Positions 52,992 to 60,044 of a stretch of 64,000 nucleotides of DNA are shown here, piece after piece (within the stretch, counting starts at the first letter, position 1; every line of letters begins with the position of its first letter). Under the pieces are notes generated by a model. The model was not told where the DNA came from. It was given only the letters and a program-made list of their open reading frames with translations, and made no database searches. Source of the DNA: Rubrobacter_A sp965214435 (GTDB taxonomy: Bacteria; Actinomycetota; Rubrobacteria; Rubrobacterales; Rubrobacteraceae). The stretch spans positions 1,240,001 through 1,304,000 of the forward strand of contig OZ243960.1 of NCBI GenBank assembly GCA_965214435.1, read 5' to 3'. Both the position numbers and the translations under genes were made by a program.

Positions 52992-53147
52992 ATCACAAGG
53001 ATGAGCAAAAAGCACTTACAAAGGTATTTGAATGAGCACGCTTTCCGGTACAATCATAGTGGCGAGCGTGCACTGGACGATACGGTTAGGGAAAGGGTCA
53101 AGATAGTGCGAGCTGGTCAATACAGAAAGTATACCTCGGTAGGATAG
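52992..53147 (+). pseudogene. Remnant of IS1595-type (ISXO2-like) transposase C-terminus
   Basis: A short frame reads KKHLQRYLNEHAFRYNHS, the typical C-terminal stretch of ISXO2/IS1595 transposases, followed by a degenerate end (VRAGQYRKYTSVG). The catalytic DDE residues are missing and no flanking inverted repeats were found by eye. It marks an old insertion point at the left border of a lower-GC region. Confidence 0.75.
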
Positions 53148-53155
53148 CTGGCGCG

Positions 53156-53941
53156 ATGCCGAAAGACACCATCACGCTCAGGATATCTGGTGACGTTTAT
53201 CTAGACGATTATCTAGCTGCCATGAGACAGTTTCATGCCTTGATTAGAGCTTTGAACCAAGACGTTGCGAGAAATGTCGAGGTTGAATGGAGTATAGACG
53301 AGCTTATGGCGGGTAGCGCCGCTACCACCCTTAGAGGGTTGGTTAAAGAGGAATCTTGGCAACCTGCGGTAGAGGACATAGTGCGGGCATATGAGGAAGT
53401 GGGGACCTCTATGGAAAGAGGTTTGACTATACCGTACTCTAAAGAAGCTGCGGATGCAGCCCGTGGCATTACTAGCATACTAAATGGGCGCATAGACGAA
53501 ATAACGTTCGAGACCGACGACATGGAAGCGTTTGTAAGCAGCACTGTTTCATCTTCAGATCAACCAATCCAAGCTGCTGTTTACTCCTCAATCCAAACTG
53601 CTGTTTACTCCTATGGAGCTATCGAGGGTCGTATTCAAACGCTAAGCAGTCGTACAGGATTGAAATTTACTCTCTACGATATTTTCGGTCGTGCCATACA
53701 GTGTCATTTGCGCAAAGGCAACGAAGATATGATGCGTGATGCTTGGGATAAGTGGGTTGTAGTTGAGGGCAAGATACGGCGCGATGCCGCGGGTAACCCT
53801 AAAAGCATCAGGCAAGTTACTGATGTATTCGTAAGAGAAACGGGCAGCCCAGAAGATTACCGAGAGGCTAAGGGTTCGGTTCCTGTTGGACCTAACGCCC
53901 TATCTTCGGAGGAAATCATCAGACGGCTGCGGGATGCCTAG
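53156..53941 (+). CDS. Unknown protein paired with a PIN-domain protein
   Basis: A 261-residue protein I do not recognise. It starts with a beta-rich stretch (TITLRISGDVYLDDYLAAM), then helices; an eight-residue tandem duplication (PIQAAVYS/SIQTAVYS) lies near 140-153 and a charged linker near the end. Its stop overlaps the next gene by eight bases, so the two are co-translated. Base composition is clearly lower in GC than its neighbours, with many A/T third positions. Given its position upstream of a PIN protein in an insert, it could be an antitoxin, a sensor or an immunity protein; nothing proves this. Confidence 0.55.
   Translation: MPKDTITLRISGDVYLDDYLAAMRQFHALIRALNQDVARNVEVEWSIDELMAGSAATTLRGLVKEESWQPAVEDIVRAYEEVGTSMERGLTIPYSKEAADAARGITSILNGRIDEITFETDDMEAFVSSTVSSSDQPIQAAVYSSIQTAVYSYGAIEGRIQTLSSRTGLKFTLYDIFGRAIQCHLRKGNEDMMRDAWDKWVVVEGKIRRDAAGNPKSIRQVTDVFVRETGSPEDYREAKGSVPVGPNALSSEEIIRRLRDA
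53565..53612 (+). repeat. In-frame 24-bp tandem duplication
   Basis: Two adjacent 24-base units (53565-53588 and 53589-53612) differ at one base. They lie inside the unknown gene and add eight residues without breaking the frame. The near identity suggests a recent slippage event. Confidence 0.93.
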
Positions 53942-54407
53942 CCTACGGCGAATTTATTGGGACTCTTGTGTTTTTCTCTCTTACGTTAATGAAGATGCGG
54001 AGCGTGTGAGCCACATCTCAGCTCTTCTGGAAGATGCGAGAAACGGAGAAATAGAGATCGTCACTTCGACGGTGAGCGTCGTAGAAGTAGCCTTCGGCGC
54101 TGCGGAGCAGATACAGTCGTCTTTGTCTGAGGAAATGGAAGCGAGGATAAACAAGTTATGGGAACCGGCCTCCCCTCTCTTGATGGCCGATTTTCATATC
54201 CTAATCGCGGAAGCAGCAAAAGGAATGATGAGAAGCGGTGTCCCCGAAGGCTGGTCGCTCAAACCTATGGATGCTGTTCATCTGGCAACAGCCCAACGGC
54301 TAGAGGTCGACGAGTTTCATACTTACGATGGTCCTCTGAAAAAGTGGGCTTCGAGGGTTAGCTACCTTATTAGCGAGCCTATCCACGCTAACCCAAAACT
54401 CCTATGA
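53934..54407 (+). CDS. PIN-domain protein (VapC-like ribonuclease candidate)
   Basis: A 157-residue PIN domain with the four acidic positions in place: D10 (WDSCVFL), E51 (VVEVAF), D113 (PMDAVHLATA) and D132 (HTYDGPL). PIN toxins cut RNA using a metal at these residues. ATG at 53934 overlaps the end of the preceding gene. Classical VapB antitoxins are small DNA-binding proteins, while the partner here is a 261-residue protein of another type, so this is not a standard VapBC pair. Low GC and the IS remnant nearby point to lateral transfer. Confidence 0.82.
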   Translation: MPSLRRIYWDSCVFLSYVNEDAERVSHISALLEDARNGEIEIVTSTVSVVEVAFGAAEQIQSSLSEEMEARINKLWEPASPLLMADFHILIAEAAKGMMRSGVPEGWSLKPMDAVHLATAQRLEVDEFHTYDGPLKKWASRVSYLISEPIHANPKLL

Positions 54408-54578
54408 GTCGACGAGATCGCTCTTGGCGGCCTTACCGAGCAGCTTCTTCAGATTACCCATTTAGTATTGCTATCCTGTAACTCGCTGTCTTCGTTGAGG
54501 GGGTGCTTTTTATCGCTTAAATACCTGGCTGCGTTGTAATCTGTAGGCGCTACGGAAAACAATGCCGAAACACGTGCT

Positions 54579-55205
54579 TCAAAGGGATACTCGACGTCTG
54601 AATACGTACTCCTCGGCTGCGTGCTGGTGGGGGATTCCACCGGAGTCGTCGTCGAAAGTGAAGCTCCGCGAATACCGGAGTTCCCAACCGGCGTAGTACT
54701 CTCGTAATTCTCCGACCCTGTACAGGTATTCGTTCGGCCCCCAGTCCGGGGCGGGTGCTATGTCCGGGTCTTCGACAAAGGCGAAGAGCGCGTTTATCCC
54801 GCCGGGTGTGGTCTGTTCCTTGAAGTGGTCGAACCGGGAGGCGCGGTTTGCGGGGTCGAGGTACTGGATGGTGCCTATGGAGTAGATCAGGCCGAACGGC
54901 CCGTGCAACTCAACCTCATTTACGTCGCCCTGCTCTACAAGTAGGGTCACGCCTTCTTCCCGAGCGAGCCGGACTGCTTTATCAAGACCGTTTGGGATCA
55001 CGTCTACTGCGAGGGTGTCTAACCCATGCTTCGCGAAGAATACCGCGTCTCGGCCCTCACCGGCTCCGATGTCCACCGCGCGCACCCCGCTATTTCCTGG
55101 TGTCTGAGGTAGGAAGGAAATGCTCCGCTGGGCGAACTCATTCGGTTCTTTTCCCCAATAGTATTCATCTCTGGCGTACATACGCTGGAGCTGACCGTAG
55201 TTCAT
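54579..55205 (-). CDS. Class I SAM-dependent methyltransferase, TehB-like
   Basis: A 208-residue methyltransferase with RAVDIGAGEGRDAVFFAKHG (motif I, about 42-61), AVDVIPNG (motif II) and a later GDVNEV segment. TehB-like enzymes methylate tellurite or thiols; this one's substrate is not evident. Start ATG at 55205. The gene borders the laterally acquired module and the pnt operon, and lies only 16 bases after the pntB stop. Confidence 0.8.
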   Translation of the reverse strand: MNYGQLQRMYARDEYYWGKEPNEFAQRSISFLPQTPGNSGVRAVDIGAGEGRDAVFFAKHGLDTLAVDVIPNGLDKAVRLAREEGVTLLVEQGDVNEVELHGPFGLIYSIGTIQYLDPANRASRFDHFKEQTTPGGINALFAFVEDPDIAPAPDWGPNEYLYRVGELREYYAGWELRYSRSFTFDDDSGGIPHQHAAEEYVFRRRVSL

Positions 55206-55221
55206 GTGGTCTGCCGGTGTG

Positions 55222-56634
55222 TCAGCCGTTGTCCCGGACGGCGTTGGTCACGTCCTGGAGGCCTTGTTTGGCGTCGGCGAAGAGCATCATGGTCTTTTCC
55301 TGGTCGTAGAATAGCTCGTTGTCGATGCCGGCAAAGCCGGGGCTCAGGGAGCGTTTTACGAAGACAACCCTTTTGGCGTGGTCGGCATCCAGGATTGGCA
55401 TGCCGGAGATGGCGCTCTCGCGGCTTTTATCGCGGGCCGCCGGGTTTACGACGTCGTTGGCTCCGACGATGATCACGGCGTCCGTCTCGTCAAACTCGGG
55501 GTTTATGTCTTCGAGGTCGAAGAGCTTCTCGTAGGGGATGCCGGCCTCCGTCAAGAGCACGTTCATGTGACCCGGCATCCGGCCGGCGACCGGGTGTATC
55601 CCGAACTTGACCTCTTTGCCCTCGGACTCCAGGATCTCCATAAGGTCGTGCATCGGCCCCTGGGCCTGGGCCACCGCCAGGCCGTAGCCGGGTATCACGA
55701 TGATCTTCTGCGCCTCATCAGCCAGGTACGTGCCGACCTCACCCGCGCTAGAGTCTCGAACCGGCCGCTCCTCGGTCTCCTCCTTACTGCTGCCGGAAGC
55801 GGCAATACCGGCGAAGATGATCTTACCGAGCGGACGCCCGAGCGAACTCGACATGAGCCGCGTTAGGATGGTCCCCGAAGCACCGACGATGGTTCCCCCG
55901 ATGATCAGGATGTAATTATCCAGCACGAATCCCGACGCTGCCGCCGCCAGCCCGGTAAAAGCGTTTAGCAATGAAATTACGATAGGCATGTCTGCCCCGC
56001 CAATCGGCATAACGAGAAGTACGCCCAGGATCAGCGAGAAAGCAAGTACGGCGATTACGGAAGCTACTGGCGAGAGGAACGGCAGCAGCGTACCGTCGAG
56101 AAAAGCGTTCGCCGCCAAAACGAGGATGCCGACGAAGAGGACGGCGTTCACCACCTGTTGCAGCGGGAACGAGACGGAGCCGGTGAAGGCTATCTCCTGT
56201 AGCTTGCTGAACGCCACCACGCTACCGGCGAAGCTTACGGACCCTATAAGGATGGTCAGCGGCACCGTTATGGCGGCCACGATATTCTCGACGCCCCCGG
56301 CGCTATCCTCCAGGTGGTAGAACTCCGAGAGGGCTATGAGCCCCGCCGCCCCGCCGCCGACGCCGTTGTAGGCGGCGACCATCTGCGGCATACCCGTCAT
56401 CGGTACTCTCTGCGCCGTAATAGCTCCGAAGACCCCTCCGAGAATCGCCGCGATCCCGATCAGCAAAAGTCCTCGAAAGTCTATGACGAACAGAGTTGCC
56501 ACGAGAGCGATGATCATGCCGAAGGCGGCTAAAGTGTTTCCCGAGCGGGCGGTCTCCGGTGTCCGGAGCCGGCGGATGCCCACGATAAACAGCGCGGCTG
56601 CCAATAAGTAGGCCAGGAACGTCGCAGCCTGCAA
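55222..56634 (-). CDS. pntB: NAD(P) transhydrogenase subunit beta
   Basis: A 470-residue inner-membrane subunit: about nine helices in the N-terminal domain II and a C-terminal NADP(H)-binding domain III (VIIPGYGLAVAQAQ, GIHPVAGRMPGHMNVLLTEA, VIIVGANDVVNP, PILDADHAK). It drives proton-coupled hydride transfer between NADH and NADP+. The linker about 288-306 is Glu/Ser-rich. TTG start, four bases after pntAb. The operon order pntAa-pntAb-pntB is the usual three-gene form of actinobacteria and alphaproteobacteria. Confidence 0.93.
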   Translation of the reverse strand: MQAATFLAYLLAAALFIVGIRRLRTPETARSGNTLAAFGMIIALVATLFVIDFRGLLLIGIAAILGGVFGAITAQRVPMTGMPQMVAAYNGVGGGAAGLIALSEFYHLEDSAGGVENIVAAITVPLTILIGSVSFAGSVVAFSKLQEIAFTGSVSFPLQQVVNAVLFVGILVLAANAFLDGTLLPFLSPVASVIAVLAFSLILGVLLVMPIGGADMPIVISLLNAFTGLAAAASGFVLDNYILIIGGTIVGASGTILTRLMSSSLGRPLGKIIFAGIAASGSSKEETEERPVRDSSAGEVGTYLADEAQKIIVIPGYGLAVAQAQGPMHDLMEILESEGKEVKFGIHPVAGRMPGHMNVLLTEAGIPYEKLFDLEDINPEFDETDAVIIVGANDVVNPAARDKSRESAISGMPILDADHAKRVVFVKRSLSPGFAGIDNELFYDQEKTMMLFADAKQGLQDVTNAVRDNG

Positions 56635-56637
56635 GGT

Positions 56638-56970
56638 CTATCCCTCTCTACTTTTTTCGGTCTCTACTTCAGCCCTCGGTTTGACCTTCGGCCGCGGGGG
56701 ACGGAACATGCCGAGCATCCGGTTCGTCACCCAAAAACCGCCGACGACGTTCAAAGCCCCGAAGAATACCGCCACGAACCCTACCGCCTGCACAAAGACG
56801 CTGCTGGCGGTGGAGAGCGTGATCATACCCCCAACCAATATGACGCCGTGGATGGCGTTCGTCGCGCTCATTAGCGGCGTGTGTAACAAATTCGGGACCC
56901 GCGAGATCAACTCGAACCCTAAGAATGCCGCGATTATAAAGATCGCCAGTTGCGCTAGCAGAGCGTCCAT
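56638..56970 (-). CDS. pntAb: NAD(P) transhydrogenase subunit alpha part 2
   Basis: A 110-residue membrane subunit with three helices (about 7-20, 36-60 and 65-87). ATNAIHGVILVGG with its histidine and asparagine are the family marks. It carries part of the proton channel of domain II. The gene is one of three contiguous pnt genes with gaps of 0-3 bases. Confidence 0.9.
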   Translation of the reverse strand: MDALLAQLAIFIIAAFLGFELISRVPNLLHTPLMSATNAIHGVILVGGMITLSTASSVFVQAVGFVAVFFGALNVVGGFWVTNRMLGMFRPPRPKVKPRAEVETEKSREG

Positions 56971-58308
56971 CTAGCCAGTCTCGCTTTCTTTCGTGGCGCC
57001 GCGCGACTCTTCCAGAGCTTGGCGCGTGGGATCGTGGCGGATCTCGCCGCCGTGGGCTATGCAGGTCGAAGAGATGATCTCATCCTCGAAGTCCAGCTCT
57101 AGTTGCGGGTCTTTAGTGTCGTCGTCCTCGGACCTATCCTCGGTGAGGTGCCCGATCAGGCTGTACATATTCCGCGACAGCAACTGGCTGGCGTGTATCG
57201 GCATCCGGCTCGGCAAATTTACCGGACCCACGATCTTTACCCCGTAGTGATCTACGGTCTCCCCGGCCTCCGACAACTCGCAGTTACCCCCGCTCTCTGC
57301 CGCGAGGTCCACGATTACCGCCCCGGGCTTCATCGACTCGACCATCTCCTTGTCCACCAGAACCGGAGCCTTGCGTCCCGGGACGAGCGCTGTGGTTATG
57401 ACCGCGTCCATCTCCTGTATCCGCTCGCGCAATAACTTCTGGTCTTCCTGCAGTTTCTCGTTGGACCAGCCCTCCTCCTGCTCTTCTTCCCCGTCCCCGG
57501 AAGGATCTTCCTCGCCCTCCACGATGTATTCATCCCGCGGGGGCTCCCCGAACGAGTAGAACCCTAGAGACACCATGAACTTGCGGAAGCCACCGGGTTC
57601 ATATACTTCGTACTCGTCTTCTTCGCTGTCCGCCTCATCGTCTTTCTCGTCCTCGGAGTCTATAAACTTGGCCCCGAGCGACTGGGACTGTTCCTTGGTC
57701 TCCGGCCGGATGTCGTAGGCGAATACCTCGGCCCCGAGCCGGTTCATAATGGCGATGGCCTGCAACCCTGCGACCGCCACCCCGAAGACCAACACCTTCG
57801 CCGCTTGGGTCGTGCCGGCGGCCGTGGATAGCATCGGGACGTACTTACCTAAAGTGTCCGCGGTAATAAGGGCGGTCTTGTAACCGGCGATGGAACCCAT
57901 CGAAGATAGCGCGTCCATGCTCTGCGCCACACTGGTGCGCGGTATGGCCTCGTTAGAAAATACGGTCACGCCCGCGCTAGCGAGCTTCCGGACCTTTTCC
58001 GGGTCTTGTGGGCCGTTTAGAAAGCAGACGAGTGCCTGTCCGTCGTGCATCCACCCGATCTCATCGTCCGTCGGACCCGCCACTTTTACGACCAGGTCGG
58101 CGGCTCTGTACACTTCTTCGGAACTTTCGGCGACCGTGGCCCCGGCTTCTTTGTAGTGCCCGTCCGGGTTGTAGTCCCGGCCAGCCCCGGCCTCGACGAC
58201 CACCTCGAAACCGTCCTTGACGAGCCTGCCGACGGTCTCGGGTACCAGCGCTACTCGCCGTTCGCCGTCCGAGATCTCCTTGGGCACCCCGACCTTCACA
58301 CCCGCCAT
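56971..58308 (-). CDS. pntAa: NAD(P) transhydrogenase subunit alpha part 1 with acidic insertion
   Basis: A 445-residue NAD(H)-binding subunit: VPKEISDGERRVALVPE at the start, the PRTSVAQSMDALSSM loop, and the dinucleotide site KVLVFGVAVAGLQAIA. Other PntAa proteins are about 380 residues; the extra length comes from a very acidic insert at about 218-282 rich in Asp and Glu. The dinucleotide motif reads G-V-A-V-A-G, with alanine where GxGxxG is usual. Whether these changes alter NADH binding is not known. Start ATG at 58308. Confidence 0.92.
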   Translation of the reverse strand: MAGVKVGVPKEISDGERRVALVPETVGRLVKDGFEVVVEAGAGRDYNPDGHYKEAGATVAESSEEVYRAADLVVKVAGPTDDEIGWMHDGQALVCFLNGPQDPEKVRKLASAGVTVFSNEAIPRTSVAQSMDALSSMGSIAGYKTALITADTLGKYVPMLSTAAGTTQAAKVLVFGVAVAGLQAIAIMNRLGAEVFAYDIRPETKEQSQSLGAKFIDSEDEKDDEADSEEDEYEVYEPGGFRKFMVSLGFYSFGEPPRDEYIVEGEEDPSGDGEEEQEEGWSNEKLQEDQKLLRERIQEMDAVITTALVPGRKAPVLVDKEMVESMKPGAVIVDLAAESGGNCELSEAGETVDHYGVKIVGPVNLPSRMPIHASQLLSRNMYSLIGHLTEDRSEDDDTKDPQLELDFEDEIISSTCIAHGGEIRHDPTRQALEESRGATKESETG

Positions 58309-58340
58309 TATAGACTAGCGAAGCGATACTTTTGTAACAG

Positions 58341-58925
58341 CTACCGCTTCACCTTGCGGGGCCGGCGCTCGGCTGCGAAGCGCTCGACGGGCTCGCCACC
58401 CTTGAGGTGCTCCTCGACGACCTCGGGGACGTTCTTGTCCTTGAGCCCGAGGTACCAGGTACCCTCCGGGTAGACGACGACGTTCGGGCCGTGCTTACAG
58501 AGCCCGAGACATCCCGTGTTGTCCACCCGGACGTCCCGGTTTAAGCCTTCGGCCCGCAACTCGGACTTGAGCGCCTTTTTAGTGTTCTTCGCGCCTTTTT
58601 TCGTGCAGTCGCCACCAGTGCACACCAGTACGTGGGCGTCATAGTCCCGGACCTTCGCGTCCGGGCCTCTGGTCTCTTTGCGCTCCCCGGTACCGTTGTC
58701 CGGCGGTCCTGGGTACTTTCCTGTCTTTTTGCGGGGCTTTTTCGCGGTTTCCTCCCATTCTAGCTGCAGCTTCAGGCTCTGACGGCCTTTCTTGTCTTTC
58801 TTGGTCTTTAGCCGAGATTCCGTCCACTCCGCAACCGGTACGTTCTCGCCGTCGACCATCAAGGTCCCGGTCTTTAGCTGCCGGGTTACCTCCTCCAGCC
58901 AGGAGACGACCTCCTCCCGGCTCAT
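58341..58925 (-). CDS. Amphi-Trp domain plus thioredoxin-like 2Fe-2S ferredoxin protein
   Basis: A 194-residue two-domain protein. The first ~60 residues form an amphi-Trp domain (SREEVVSWLEEV, LKLQLEWE). After a lysine-rich linker comes a thioredoxin-like ferredoxin with cysteines in VCTGGDC and NTGCLGLCKHGP. The 2Fe-2S cluster suggests electron transfer. ATG at 58925 follows GAGGG; an upstream TTG at 58946 would add seven residues. Function not established. Confidence 0.82.
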   Translation of the reverse strand: MSREEVVSWLEEVTRQLKTGTLMVDGENVPVAEWTESRLKTKKDKKGRQSLKLQLEWEETAKKPRKKTGKYPGPPDNGTGERKETRGPDAKVRDYDAHVLVCTGGDCTKKGAKNTKKALKSELRAEGLNRDVRVDNTGCLGLCKHGPNVVVYPEGTWYLGLKDKNVPEVVEEHLKGGEPVERFAAERRPRKVKR

Positions 58926-59037
58926 CAAACCCTCACGTTCGCCCAAAATTCCGCCTTTCTAGCACTGAGAGTCATTCCCAATAAGAGCAATGTAACACAG
59001 GCGGGGACGATCGGGGACGGTGTTATCATTGCGGGTG

Positions 59038-59097
59038 CGGACGTTTTCACGAACGTCTTAACGGACGTCTCGATGGACGTTTTTATGTACGGGTTCA
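59038..59097. repeat. Five 12-base tandem repeats upstream of ppx
   Basis: Units of 12 bases with the consensus CGGACGTNTTNA run from 59038 to 59097; the ACGT core is kept in the first four units and decays in the fifth. They lie in the leader of ppx. Part of the region (59073-59135) can encode a 20-residue peptide ending just before ppx. The repeats could be a phase-spaced protein-binding site or an attenuation leader. They are not a CRISPR because there are no spacers. Confidence 0.75.
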
Positions 59098-59144
59098 CGA
59101 GTACGGTTGCTGCGGCGGTCGGTTACGGGAGGTAGTTAGAGGAG

Positions 59145-60044
59145 ATGAGCCGGCACGCGGTAATAGACGTTGGGTCTAACACGATCCACTTGCTCGTCGG
59201 GGACGTGGAGGGTGGGGAGGTAGTGCCGGTGACGGGTGAGAAGGTCTCGGCCCGGCTCGGCTCCGGGGTAGAGCGTACGGGCAGGATCGAGGCGTCGAGA
59301 GTAACGGTCGCCGCGGGAGCTATAGACCTGTTCGCCCGGATCGCCGCGCTCAACGGCTCGCCCGAGCCCCGGATACTGGCGACGAGCGCCGTCCGGGACG
59401 CGGAGAACGGACCGGAGCTGGGCGAGAGGGTGCGGGACCTCACGGGCCTCCGGATGCAGCTTATCTCCGGCAGAGAGGAGGCATTGCTCGGTTTCCGGGG
59501 CGCAACCTCGGCGGCGGTGTCGGCCGCGGAAGGGCCGGTGCTGGTCGTGGACCTCGGCGGCGGGTCGGCGCAGCTCATCTACGGCGAGGCCGGGGAGAGT
59601 CCGCAGGAGCGGGTCTCGCTGCCGCTCGGCACGAACCGGACCACCGAGCGCTACGTGGAGCACGACCCGCCGCGGAAAGACGAGTTGGAGTCTCTCCGGG
59701 AGGGCGTATTGCGGAAGCTTCCGGACTGGGAGTTGCCGGAGGCCGCGTCCGTGGTCGCGGTCGGGGGTTCGGCGCGGGCGGTCTTGAGGATAACGCAGGA
59801 TAAGCTTACGGTGGAGCGTCTCCGGCGGCTGGCCGGGGAGGTCTCCGACCGGTCTTCGGGGGTGTTAGCGCGGGAGTACGGGCTTGCGCCGGAGCGGGCG
59901 CGGGTAATGCCGGGAGCGGTCACGACGCTGGTGGCTATCCTGGAGAGGTACGGCAAGCCTACGCTGGCCGTGGCGCGGGGCGGGTTGAGAGAAGGGGCTC
60001 TTCTAACGCTGGCCGAGGAGTTTGCGGAGGTCGATGTCGTATGA
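59145..60044 (+). CDS. ppx: Exopolyphosphatase / pppGpp phosphohydrolase family protein
   Basis: A 299-residue ASKHA-fold enzyme: VIDVGSNTIHLLV (about 5-17), ATSAVRDAENG (about 85-95), VVDLGGGSAQL (about 126-136), and GGSARAVL. The length fits the short actinobacterial Ppx/GppA type. It removes terminal phosphate from polyphosphate or pppGpp. ATG with AGAGGAG. It overlaps ppk1 by four bases (ATGA), so synthesis and degradation of polyphosphate are encoded together. Confidence 0.92.
   Translation: MSRHAVIDVGSNTIHLLVGDVEGGEVVPVTGEKVSARLGSGVERTGRIEASRVTVAAGAIDLFARIAALNGSPEPRILATSAVRDAENGPELGERVRDLTGLRMQLISGREEALLGFRGATSAAVSAAEGPVLVVDLGGGSAQLIYGEAGESPQERVSLPLGTNRTTERYVEHDPPRKDELESLREGVLRKLPDWELPEAASVVAVGGSARAVLRITQDKLTVERLRRLAGEVSDRSSGVLAREYGLAPERARVMPGAVTTLVAILERYGKPTLAVARGGLREGALLTLAEEFAEVDVV

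Noticed and set aside
52959..53147. Intact 62-residue gene
   Set aside because: It matches only the C-terminal end of IS1595-type transposases and overlaps the metallo-hydrolase stop; it is a remnant.
59038..59097. Possible CRISPR array
   Set aside because: Units of 12 bases are back to back with no spacers and no cas genes are nearby.
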